DNA from: Colletotrichum lupini | Lineage: Eukaryota > Ascomycota > Sordariomycetes > Glomerellales > Glomerellaceae | DNA length: 64,000 bases | NCBI RefSeq assembly: GCF_023278565.1 | Contig: NC_064680.1 | Coordinates: 4,526,001 to 4,590,000 of the forward strand | Direction of reading: 5' to 3' | Part shown: piece after piece, positions 22,560 through 33,499 of the stretch | Position numbering within the stretch: position 1 is the stretch's first letter | Layout of the letters: every line of letters starts with the position of its first letter | Position numbers and translations under genes: made by a program | Notes under the pieces: generated by a model | Seen by the model: only the letters and a program-made list of their open reading frames with translations | What the model was told of the DNA's origin: nothing | The model's database searches: none

Positions 22560-24402
22560 TCACAACCTCGATCTCGGACTCTTCGCGGCCTTCTCCAGGG
22601 CCGCTGCATCCCTCTTAGACCACTCGCGCATCACCTTTCTTTGAATCTTCCCGCTCGCAAGCTTGGGAACCTCATTGACAAACACTACACCACCGACGAG
22701 CGCCTTGTGCTTGGCGACCCTCGGTTTGATCCATTCTTGGATATTTTCTGGCTTAACCTTCCCTGATGAGACGTCCTGGAGAGCCACGTAAGCTCTAGGC
22801 CACTCGTTGCCTTCACTACGTTGTGATGTCAGTGTCTTGAGAGCTGCAGTCGTTTCAACATTATGTATGTTGCTTACATCGTGATTCCTACAACGGCAGC
22901 GTCTGCAACGTGCTCATTCTCGAGCAAGACGGCTTCCAATTCTGCGGGCGCAACTTGAAGGGCGTTGACCTTGATAAGCTCCTGCAACTTTTGTTAGAAA
23001 GTTGTCCGGCTTCGAGGACGCGAAGACAAGACCCTTACCTTCTTGCGGTCCACGATCCAGAAGTAGCCATCTTCATTGCAGACGGCGATATCACCCGTCT
23101 CGAGCCACCCATCCACCAACGCCTCCTTGGTGGCAACCTCGTTGCGCCAGTACCCGAGGCAAATGTTGGGACCCCTCATACACAACTCTCCCGGCTCACC
23201 AAAGCCAACCTCCTTGCCCTCCTCATCCACCAGCTTACACTCACAGTTTGGCACCAGCTTCCCCACACTGCCAGTGTCGTCTTTGATGCCTCCAGGTACC
23301 ATGATGCCCCCGCAAGTCACCTCCGTCATGCCCCACCCTTGGTTGATTTGCACCGAGAACCTCCTCTGGCACTCATTCTGCAGCTCCCGCGACAAGGGCG
23401 CCGCTCCGCAGAGCATGTCCTTGACGCTCGACAAGTCGTAGCGGGCTGTCTCTGGCCGCTTCGACAGCATGACGAGGATAGGGGGCGCGACTTGCAGGTT
23501 GGTGATCTTGTACTTGCCAATGGCGAAGAGGAAGTCCTCGTACCGGAACTCTTTCATAATGTAGATCGGGACATCCAGTTTCATCGCCATGAGGACGGCA
23601 TAGAGCTGGCCGTAGGCGTGGTAGAGGGGTAAGAAGCCGATCCATCTCTCCCGGGGCCGGTTCTCAAAGGAGTATGGCTTTTCCGCGTATCTCATGTAGA
23701 TCGTCTGCTCGACGTTGGCAATGAGATTGTGGTGTGATACGCAGACGCCTTTTGGCAGGCCAGTGGTGCCCGATGAGTAGTTGATGGTTGCAACGGTGCT
23801 GGTTGACTCTTCCGCGCTCAGCTCTGGCCATTGATATGAGTTTGCCTGGGCTGGTGTGCCAATCATCTGCCTCCAGTCCGGCACACCGTGCTTGACCGGG
23901 TTCTCAACCTCGGAGAACTGAAAGACCCGAGAACGAGGTATTCTGGACTTGTCTGCGGCTTCCAAGACCTGATCTAGATGATTTGGGTGGACGAGTACAA
24001 CCTTGGCCGCAATGTTGGTCATTTGATGCACAAGCTCTGCACAGTTTTAGTCAAAGATTGGTTGCAATTCAGTCGAGAAAACGTACCAGGAACTGTGTAA
24101 GCTGGGTTGGCGCCGCTGAAGACGCAGCCTACGGACACGATACCAAGGTATGCTACCGGCACAAAGATCTGGTTGGGTGTGCAAATCATGACCACATCTC
24201 CGCGTCTGAGACCGAGGTTTTGAAGGCCGAATCCCAGTCTCTTCACCCATTGCAGCATCTGCTTTGGTGAGAGGTTGATTTTGTCATCTTTACAGTCGAT
24301 CCATATGGGTTCATCAGATGGCGTTGACCCTTTGGGGAATAGGTATGAGAGGAGGTTTGTCTTTGGAATATCCAGGGGCGGATAAGGTGAGTTGAAGACC
24401 AT
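22560..24402 (-). CDS. 4-coumarate-CoA ligase-like acyl-CoA synthetase, 557 aa, PTS1 C-terminus
   Basis: Exons 24402-24087, 24036-23039, 22981-22878 and 22815-22560 give 557 aa. The ANL-superfamily signature YSSGTTGLPKGV (P-loop) is present, followed by PLYHAYG, the aromatic-motif region QGWGMTE, the ATP-binding ELCMRGPN and the hinge region GDIAVCNEDGYFWIVDRKK. The catalytic Lys sits in LASGKIQRK near the end. Enzymes of this class turn a carboxylate into an acyl-CoA via an acyl-adenylate. The C-terminus is SPRSRL, again a peroxisomal PTS1. Its start faces the SDR at 24927 over a shared 524-bp promoter. The substrate (aromatic, fatty or terpenoid acid) is open. Confidence 0.92.
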
Positions 24403-24926
24403 TTTGTTATTGTTGGTCAGCTCTGGTGCACTCGGAAGATGGGAATAAAGTGAGATTGAACATAGAAGACGCAAGGGTTGAAGGAGAAATTCAGAACTTG
24501 AATGAGATATTGGATAGCGCCGGATCGAACTTCACGAAGCTTGAAGGTACACCTCAACCTAATGAGTCTAGAGAGTCAGGCATTATCATGAAATCTGACT
24601 ACGAACCCCGACAAGGGTCCGCGTGTGTTGTACCGTCGTCATCCTGTCCAGGTCCTAGCACTCTGGGATGGGGCTACTAACGGCCGTGTCTTCCCTCGGG
24701 ATCGCCTCGGTAGGGGGGTTTATGCGGGGTAACGTTGGGGAAACCTGGGGTCGAGCCGGCGCCATGTTGCTACCCCGACTGGCCCGAGCTCCCCGGGAGG
24801 AGACTAAACCGAAGCGACCGGCAATAGCCCCGGGAAGCCCTTTGCTTCGCGTTTGGTCACTGACTATCTGGATCTGATACTTTTTGTTGGTTGTGGGCCA
24901 CATCGTCGACCAAGTCATCCCCTACC
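24403..24926. promoter_or_regulatory. Shared divergent promoter with two close CCTCGG hexamers
   Basis: This 524-bp segment separates the start codons of the acyl-CoA synthetase and the SDR. It carries CCTCGG at 24694-24699 and again at 24705-24710 in the same orientation, 11 bp apart, about one helical turn. Such a pair would suit cooperative binding of a FarA/FarB-type zinc cluster protein and could control both genes. GC-rich CCCCGG elements are also present. This is inferred from the motif only. Confidence 0.4.
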
Positions 24927-25953
24927 ATGTCGGAACTCAAAGACTTCGGCTCTACTTTTTCCCTCAAGGGGAAGACTGCCCTCGTCACTGGGGGATCTCG
25001 TGGGTTAGGTCTGCACATGGCCACGGCGTTCCTCCTCTCAGGTTGCTCTCACGTCATCATCACCGCCAGAAAATTGGAGGGCGAGCAAGGCATCAGCCAA
25101 GCCATTGACAAGCTTAACCGTCTCCCCAATGCTCGAGGTAAGGCAATCGGAATCGCCGCAAACGTCGCCGACTCGAAAGATATCGTCCGTCTCGTCGGAG
25201 AAGTCAAGAACATCGTGGGCGAGAAGGGGCTGAACATCTTGGTCTGCAATGCTGGAGCAGCCTGGGGTTCCAAGTTTGAGGATGCCCCGCCCAGCAGCTC
25301 AGTCAAGATTTTGGATCTCAACGTGAGAGGCGTGTTTGAGTTGGTTCAAAAGTGAGCGCGTTGCCATCATCAAAACATGATACAGTGGCAACTATGTATT
25401 GACGCCACTCGAGGTTCCTACCTCTACTCGAGAAAGCAGCGTCAGAACACGATCCAGCCCGGGTGCTCACCGTGAGCTCGACAGCGGGTGGCAATGTACC
25501 GCACGTTGGTGAACACGGTACTATCATGTACGCGGCATCAAAAGCAGCTGCCAATGTGAGTTCTTACGTCTCAATGAAATGGCCGCAAGTTGCGGTGTCG
25601 CTGATATCATTCTCAGCATCTGGGACGTAATTTCGCGGTCGAACTAGGCCCGAAGAACGTCACGTCCAACATCATTGCCCCTGGCTTTTTCCCGTCGAAG
25701 CTGGCACAAGGTTTAATCAATAACCTCGGTGGAATCGAAGAGCTGAGCAGAGGCAATCCCCTTGGCCGGCTTGGTGAGCCAGACGACATCGCTGGTGTCG
25801 CCGTGTTCCTGTGTTCTCGAGCAGCGAAATACGTGTAAGTACGGTTCCGACTGGTTCAAGATCTTCCTACTGATATCTCCGGACAGAAACGGCGTGGTCA
25901 TTGAGATCGATGGAGGGGCGCGGTTAGTTGCTGGAAGACAATCCAAGCTATAA
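24927..25953 (+). CDS. Short-chain dehydrogenase/reductase, 283 aa, ends in SKL
   Basis: Exons 24927-25351, 25414-25555, 25617-25834 and 25887-25953 keep phase and give 283 aa. The glycine motif TGGSRGLG is near residue 22, VCNAGAA in the middle, and YAASK carries the catalytic Tyr/Lys. NIIAPGFFPSKL follows, and IDGGARL near the end is the usual SDR C-terminal loop. The last three residues are SKL, the canonical PTS1, so the enzyme is predicted to be in peroxisomes. It probably oxidises or reduces a hydroxy/keto intermediate made by its neighbours. It is divergent from the acyl-CoA synthetase and convergent with the aldehyde dehydrogenase 192 bp away. Confidence 0.92.
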
Positions 25954-26144
25954 GACGATGAGTCGCTCGTAAATGGCTAGATTACAGGATATTATATCCT
26001 GGTATAGCATGTGTGAACACAAGCGACCTGATGAGACATGAAGATGGGGTCGGCACGGTGTGGCTACGATCACATGGTAGTAGTAATGGCATGACCTATC
26101 AACTCACTATTCGGGATATACTATTATGTACGACTATGGCCCCC

Positions 26145-27884
26145 TCAGTACGTCAAGTTCACCATGACAGTCTTAGGCTCCGTGAAGGTTCTTAGCGCAT
26201 TGATCGCGCCCTCCCGACCCAGTCCACTCTCCTTGGTACCACCAAACGGCGCCGTCAGGAACATCAGGCTGATACAGTTGATCCCCACCATACCGCTGTC
26301 AATCTCTGAAGCAACTCTCAGGCAACGATTGATATCTTGACTGAAGATGCCGGCCATGAGCCCAAAGTTGGTATCATTTGCCTTCTCAATGATCTCCTCC
26401 TCGGTTTCGAACTTGTTGATGATGGACACTGGCCCAAAGATTTCCTGTCGAGCAATCTCGGCGTCTTGCGCCACGCCTTCGAACACCGTGGGCTCGACAT
26501 AGTAGCCCTAGGCTGGAGATTAACAAAAGTTTCTCGTCTGGACAGCGATCCTGGACAGAAGTCCTTACCTTTTTGCCAACTCGGCCTCCGCCAACCAAGA
26601 GCGTCCCTTGCCCTCGCTGACCACGCTCAATGAAGCCCTGAACCCTCTCAAACTGAGCTTTGTCGACCAATGGGCCGATGGTAGTCCCTTCAGCGTCCGG
26701 GTCACCAACACCCTTGAGCTTCTCCTCCATGGCCTTCTTATACCCGGCGACAAACTCATCGTAGATGGGCGCCTCGACATACACCCTGCTAGCAGCGACG
26801 CACACCTGCCCCGTATTCGCCGTAATGGCGTTCGCACACCAGGTGATTGCGTTCTCGAGGTTACAGTCTTTGAACACGACGGCGGGCGACTTTCCGCCGA
26901 GCTCGAGCGTCACCCGCTTCATGTTGCTCTTGGCCGCCATCTCCTGGATCTTGCGGCCCGTGTTCGTCGAGCCTGTGAAGCTGACCTTGCGCACCTTCAT
27001 GTGGCTAGCCAACAGCGCACCCGTGCTTCCGTCGCCAGAGACGATCTGGAACACGCCTGGCGGGAACCCGGCCTGTTCGATGAGGGTGCCGAAGGCCAGC
27101 GCTGCAAGCGGCGTCTTCTCTGATGGCTTAAGGATGAAGCAGTTGCCCATTGCAAGCGCGGGACCAGCCTATACGAGTTTTTAGTAGCATGAAAAAGCTA
27201 AGAGGGAGTCGTTCCGCGTGACTTTATACCTTCATGCCAATACTCCCAACAGGACCGTTCCAGGGAATGATTCCACAGCAAACGCCAAGTGGTTCATTCC
27301 GAACAATCTTTAAGAAGCCTACATCCACGTTAGTCAAAATTCGACAGCAAAGACACGCGCTATCTCACCATCTTCCTGGGGATACGTCTCGCCGGGAAAT
27401 TTATCCGTCCAGCCCGCAAAGTACCTCAGACTCTCACTGGCCATCTTCATCTCCAAGCTTCCAAAGGTTGCCCAAGGCGCTCCCAGAGTGAGGCGGTTGA
27501 GGTCCGCCAGGACCTGACCGTGCTGCTCGACCAGATCGGCGAGCTTGTTCAGCATGTCTCGCCTCACGGTCGGGAGCGTCTTTTTCCACTTGGGAAAGGC
27601 GGCTTCTGCTGCTGCGACGGCGGCGTCGACGTCCTCTTGGCCGCCGAGAGGGACGTCATCGGCTACTGGAGATTCGTCATTGGGGTTGAAGAGCTCTAGC
27701 TTCTTGCTGTTTTTGGAGTCGACATACTAACGTTCTGTCAGCGACGTCAAGTTTTCTTAGAGAATAAACTCCTGCTCACTTGGTTGTTTATGTACAGCTG
27801 CTTGGGGAGGTTGGTCTTGCTCCAAGGGAACTCCGACTTGCTGCCGCTCACAGCTTCCTTCAACGACGACCCGAATGTATCCAT
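26145..27884 (-). CDS. NAD(P)-dependent aldehyde dehydrogenase, 504 aa
   Basis: Exons 27884-27780, 27726-27369, 27318-27230, 27168-26569 and 26507-26145 give 504 aa. IIPWNGP is the oxyanion-Asn region, FTGSTNTGR the cofactor motif, VTLELGGKSP holds the general-base Glu, and NTGQVCVAASRVYV holds the nucleophile Cys. EIFGPV and FGGTKESGLGREGA are late family motifs. It oxidises an aldehyde to an acid, which would feed the neighbouring acyl-CoA synthetase. It ends VNLTY, with no PTS1 and no obvious presequence, so it is probably cytosolic. Length and motifs are full, with nothing missing. Confidence 0.93.
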
Positions 27885-28720
27885 GATGAGTAGATGCTTT
27901 AAGAAAGGGTACTGTATGAGACAAGACGACGGATCTTGGACGGAACTTCAGTTAACGACACAGAGCAGAACGGGCTTAAATGAGCAAATCAATCTTGATA
28001 ATCTTCTGAGCATCTACAACTCCGGCCATGACCCATTACACAAAGGCTATCGAAGGACCACGGAGATAAGTTCGGCGTCCTCCTTCATTCCGGCATCGCA
28101 TAATCACAGCGCATGAATGCACCCTCAATGAGGGGATCGTTGTTCTCGCCTGCCTGGAGACGCATGCACGTCCAACTTGGCGCAGCTTACGCAGCCTTCT
28201 GTGCCAACGAAAAGCTCTTGGGTTCCACGACACCACACGAGAAACGCCACCAAATTGCGGGGATCTTTTGTTGGACAGAAGGACCAAAGCTGACGATAAT
28301 ACTGGGTCTTTTGTGCAAATTGAATGCTGAGTAAGTTGTGACATCCTTAGTCGAGTTGGTTGTCTAAATTAAGCATAACTGATTCGGGAGAACGGCTGAC
28401 TTTCCGCTGGATCAACGTTCTCCCCACTTTGTTCCTGTGGTTGGGTCGCAACCGTTAATGACTGTTGAGGCGCAGGATTTCTGAGCGATACGATAATTGA
28501 TATGGCTACTGTATAGGAAGTTTCGATGAAGATGATATGGACGTCGACCAAAGGAAAGCTCATCCAGCTGGCGATGGCTCTCGAAACCCATGATGAGATT
28601 GTGAGCATTGACTACACTCGCTTGCTACTACGATTACTTGATTGTAGTAAAAGACTCAAAGCTCTAGCATTCTCGTTATCTAAGGTACAGAGCTCAACTA
28701 GATTTCACTGTGGCTAATCC
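27885..28720. other. Promoter region of the aldehyde dehydrogenase
   Basis: About 0.84 kb between the aldehyde dehydrogenase start and the 3' end of the acyl-CoA dehydrogenase. No gene is seen, and I found no CCTCGG here. Confidence 0.5.
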
Positions 28721-30109
28721 CTAGTCAAATGATGTGTATCGCTCCCCGTACTGTTCTGCAAACTTCATACAGCGCTCCTGATACACCTTGTGCTTCTTGA
28801 TAACCTCATCCGCCGTCTTCATCTCCTCTCTCCCAACCTGATGCCGATGCGCCGCATCAGGCCCGTCCGCAATCCTCACAAAGCGCGCATACGTCCACAT
28901 TTCAGGGAGCGGCGTATGCTGCGTCAGTCCCTGGCCTCCATACATCTGCATGCACTCGTCGATAATCTTCGTAGCCATCATCGGCACCAGGATCTTGCTC
29001 TGCGCAATCGCTCTCTTGCCAGCCTTGTTCCCCAAGAGGTCCATCGTATCGGCGGCGTTCAGGACGACGAGGCGGGCGGCATCCAGCTCGAGACGCATCT
29101 GGGCAACGCGCTCAATGTTGGAATCGAACTCGCCGATGAGTTTTCCGCGTGGCTTCTTGCGGGCGTCGTTGCAGCGGATCAGAGCTAGCTCGTAGGCTCT
29201 CTCGCATTGCCCGATTAAGCGCATGCAGTGGTGGATCCGGCCGGGACCCAGACGGCCTTGGGCGATCTCGAAGGCGCGTCCTTCTCCGAGGATGATGTTT
29301 TCTACTGGGACGTGGACGTTCTCGTAGAGATATTCTCCGTGGCCCTCTGGCGCGTGGTCATAGCCCATGATTGTCAGGTTGCGAACTTGGCTGATTCCTG
29401 GCGTGTCGCAGGGGACGATGATCATGGAGTGACGGGACCATTTTGGGTTGTCTGGGTTGGTGCAGCCCATGAGGATGTAGAACGACAAGTCCTTGTTCCA
29501 GAGGCAGTTTCCGTAGAGCTTCCTTCCGTTGATTACGTAGAAGTCGCCTTCGCGCTTGATGCTGATTCCGATCTGTGTTGCGTCTGAACTCGCTACGTCC
29601 GGCTCGGTCATGGAATAGGCAGAGGATGCAGTGCCGTCGAGAAGCGGCTGGAGCCATTTCTTCTTCTGTGCTTCGTTGCAGTACTTGGCCAGAAGCTCGA
29701 TATTGCCTGTCTCTGGAGCATGGCAGTTCATCGTCTAAAGCAAGTTAGCACATCAGTCTTGCCATCAGCCATAATACAAAGACATGTTTCGTACCTGGGC
29801 TGCCCAGTAGCACCGGCCCATTATCTCAGCGCAGCATGAATACTCCAAATTTGTAAGACCCGGACTTTCCTTGAAGTGATTGGGTAGGAAGAGATTGAAA
29901 AGACCGCGTTCTTTGGCCTTTTTGCGCAGTTCGTGTATTAATGGCGGTGTTGTCCAGCGTCGAGCCTCGAGTTGGGCTTTGAAGACCTGCTCTCTCGGAA
30001 TACACTCGTTTTCGACCCAATCGTACACAGCATTGATCTTCTCAATGGCCAAAGGTGAGAGCTTGGCTTTCACCCATGGTGGCAGGTGAGCAAAAGCGGG
30101 ACTCTCCAT
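28721..30109 (-). CDS. Acyl-CoA dehydrogenase, ACAD10/11-like, 442 aa
   Basis: Exons 30109-29795 and 29734-28721 give 442 aa. AYSMTEPDVASSDAT is the FAD/substrate motif of acyl-CoA dehydrogenases. INGRKLYGNC follows in the beta-domain. The C-terminal half has MYGGQGLTQHTPLPEMW and VRIADGPDAAHRHQVG, which resemble the ACAD10/11 dehydrogenase part rather than short-chain types. It introduces a 2,3 double bond in an acyl-CoA. The N-terminus lacks a clear mitochondrial presequence and the C-terminus (SFD) is not PTS1, so location is open; some fungal acyl-CoA dehydrogenases of this kind are peroxisomal. It is divergent from the PRISE reductase. Confidence 0.9.
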
Positions 30110-31611
30110 AACTTGTTGACTTGATTATCCGTGGGCTTTGTGGTCGGTAATTCTGCCTGAACTTTTGAATTGTATCCTCAAAATGAACTTTCAACTTATA
30201 GCGATGAGCATTATAAAGCCGAGAGAATCCATTCAAGCCTAGTGGTACCGCGATCTTGCCGAGACCATCCGCTGCACCGTACCAACAGTCGAGTCCAAGT
30301 ACCTCATGAGCTCCCCTCCATGGCAGACTCCAGTATCATCCAGAGCTTAATGCGGCTCCAGACGCTAATGATTCAGTGTCCTCGATACATCCTCCAAGTA
30401 TCAGACGGCCGGGGAACTTGGGGTGGGGCGTTGACCTCGGCCCCTCACGGTTCTGCAAGCTTGTGCGGAGTCCACGCGGGGGAGCTCATCCGGGGATCAT
30501 CGGCTGTGCGTCAGGATGAGGAGGAGAAGGCTGGAACCCGAAACAATACCGCACTCATACACCCATTCAAATCCTTGGTTGAGCGCCCTGATAGGGTGCC
30601 TCAGAAGCCAATGAGACCTTGCAGGATTTTCCTGACTATCTGCTCTATCAGGCCAACCTTTTACCAGCCTCCAAAGTACTCGTGCTACGCCTACCTGGCG
30701 TTGTTGTACAACTACTCCTCTATTATCTTACACGTTCTATCCACTGGTCAATTTACCTTTGCAGGGTTGCATGGGGTTCCCCTGTAGAGATGTGAAGAGT
30801 AGAAGTATCTTTGCGTGCTTCACTGTGTGCTCTACTACCATGTTTGTTCCCGCTACCGCCTACCCTCCCTAGGTCACGACCTTAGTCTGTGTGGTCCCGT
30901 CCTACCATAGTCACACTTGGCAGAATAATATGTAATATCATTTTGGTTTTTCTATTTATTGTCTTTCGCCGGATCGAGATAAACCAATGCCGTGTAAACT
31001 CCGGTTGTTGCACCTCGCACTGTTCACTATCCGCATGTCTATGCCTTCATACAAGTACAACACATCTGGCAACACTGCCTCCACAGATCTTTTCGTCAGT
31101 CAATTCTTTATTGCATGAAGATGACAGGTTCATTCTCAGGTAGTCTTCTGCTAGGATGGACTTTATCCTTCATACTCAAGTCCGTCCAATGTCGACTGCA
31201 TTGACTTTGGTGTTAAACTCTGCTCGGACTCTTGGGCGGTGATGACTAGATTAAGCTCAAAGTCACGGCGCAGGGCAAGCAACGCCTCAGTGAAAATTAG
31301 TCCCCATTCTCTTCCTACTCGTAAGCTGAAGATCCAGCTTTTAAGAGGCACTTGTTGAATGGCGACCTTGGCATGCAGATAAGCGGTCAACAAAAAGCCG
31401 GTCAGACCCAATCCTTCTAAGCAACCAACGTTATCAGATTACTGTATCTCTGGTCTTCAACCTATCCTTCTCCTTTCGCAATATCCTGAATCGACGTCGA
31501 ATACTGAACCACGCAACTGCAGAGGCTTGACCAAGTAAAGGGGTGATAACCGACGAACAACCTAAGTATAGCAAGCGCTCAGCTCATTATTTGCGTGCTC
31601 GAAGAGCCACC
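30110..31611. promoter_or_regulatory. Divergent promoter region between acyl-CoA dehydrogenase and PRISE reductase
   Basis: About 1.5 kb without a credible gene. It has one CCTCGG at 30435-30440 inside a GC-rich patch, 326 bases upstream of the acyl-CoA dehydrogenase start. A regulatory function is inferred from the motif only. Confidence 0.35.
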
Positions 31612-32928
31612 ATGTCGAAGACAGCTGAGAAGCATGCCCTGCTATTTGGTTTGTATAGCCGTTCTCAAATAACTTGCTCGTTCTAACAAGGCGATACAGG
31701 CTCAAGTGGAATCACTGGGTGGGCCATCGTTAATGCTATACTCCAAGGTTATCCCAGCCAAGATACCTTTGATTCTGTGACGGCCCTCACCAATCGCCCA
31801 ATCAGCAGCGAAACCACTCAGTGGCCAGTATCTGAGAAGCTTCACGTTGTCAGCGGTGTAAACATCCTGACACCCGGAGGGCAGGAAGCTCTCGAAACAG
31901 ATATCCGGAACAAAGTAGAGAATCTCCGGAAGATTACCCACGTCTACTTCTGCGGTATGGAACGTCAGTGACGGCATTTACACCAGCCCGTGTGCTAATA
32001 CTACCTACCAGCTTACATCATGAACCTCGACCCGGCAAAGGAATGCGAGATCAACACTGAGCTCGTCAAAAAGGCTGTTACTGCCATTGATCGCCTATCC
32101 CCAAGCCTGCAATTTGTCGTCCTGCCAACAGGCACCAAGGCATATGGCATCCATCTCATTGATCACTTTCCGTTCGCAAAGAAACTCCCTCTGCGCGAGT
32201 CGCTACCGCGAATCCCTGAACCATTTGGCTCGCAACTCTTCTACTACCACCAGATTGATGCGCTGTCTCGGCTTTGCGAGGGGAAGAGTTGGTCTTGGTG
32301 CGAAGTCAGAGCTGACACAATTGTTGGCTTCGTGCCAAACAACAACATTTATTGCGCGGCACAGACGCTGGGAATTTACCTTTCTCTCTTTGCAGAAATC
32401 CAAGGAAAAGGAGTCGATTGCCCTTTCCCGGGCAACGAAAAGTGTTGGAACAATCTCAGCCACGAAAGCAACCAAGATATTCTCGCCAAGATTTGCATCT
32501 ATGCATCGTTGCATCCCAATGTCACACACAAACAGACGTACAATGCCGGTGACAACTTTGAATCTTCTTCTTGGAGATACAGATGGCCGGTCATCTGTGA
32601 GTACTTTGGTTTGAAGGGCACTCCTCCTCTGCCAGATCGCCAGGCTCCTCTGCCTGAGCACTATCTGATGAAGCATGTTGAAAAGTGGAAAGAGATGGAG
32701 AAGAAGCATGGCCTTGTTGGCGGTCACATTATCAACGACCGTACCTTCATTGAGCCAACGCATGGCGTGGGAATGATATACGGTCTGACGAACATGCTCG
32801 GTTTCGACAGGCAGCTTGACATGACCCAGTGCCACGAGATGTGGGGTTCCAGCAAGGAAGAAATCGATACGAAGACTTCTTGGCATACTGTGTTCAACAG
32901 GTTCAGAAAGGCTCGAATCATTCCGTAG
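31612..32928 (+). CDS. PRISE-type enone reductase (progesterone 5-beta-reductase / iridoid synthase family, SDR75E), 402 aa
   Basis: Exons 31612-31648, 31700-31954 and 32012-32928 give 402 aa. The very short first exon ends inside the NADP-binding motif, which reads GSSGITGWAI after splicing. Family landmarks are THVYFCAY, TGTKAYG (the Lys region) and FYYHQIDAL (the Tyr region), which align by eye with TGxKHY and FYYxxED in the plant enzymes, plus WSWCEVRADTIVGF. The family reduces alpha,beta-unsaturated carbonyls with NADPH. It sits last in the block and shares a divergent promoter with the acyl-CoA dehydrogenase. It ends RIIP, with no PTS1. The substrate is unknown; an enone intermediate of terpenoid or steroid breakdown would fit. 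Confidence 0.87.
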
Positions 32929-33499
32929 CGGCTCTTCGTCTTTTTCAAGAATCATTAGTAACGTTGGCTTCAACAATTCTTCCTTTTTGTTGAACGGATC
33001 CTATCGGGAGCTGGCCCCGGCCCTCATTGAGGAGGCCTTGCCGGAGGTGGCCCCGAAACCAGACCCACCCTTCCGGCCAGGTACGTACTTAGACGTACCG
33101 TAACCGAAAACAGGATGACACATGCATCCCAGCCACAGTGGCCGTGCGTTACAGTGGCCACCTTACGATGGACGCAGCTGAGATGCAACTTCCGCATTTC
33201 AAACATTCCACGCATTCTTTCAGTCCGACGCTGCTTGAGGTGAACCGTTTAGAGCACCTTGTTGCTTGCAGAATTTCTTCTTCGATTTTTGGTTTCTTGG
33301 GGAGAGTTTTCTTCTTGAGGTGAATCGTTCACTTTACTTCCTTTCTTTCTACCGTCCCTGCTCAACAACTCATACGATTTAAACCCGCCCCGCTGTTCCC
33401 GCAAGGTCCCCCGTCAGCTGAGGGTCTCCACGATACGGAAGATAAGACTATCACCCCATCAAGGCCGGGCCTGAAGGCATACTCGTGAGGTCGACGAGT
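32929..33499. other. Intergenic region
   Basis: About 0.57 kb between the PRISE gene and the F-box gene, with no gene or repeat. It marks the right end of the metabolic block. Confidence 0.5.
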
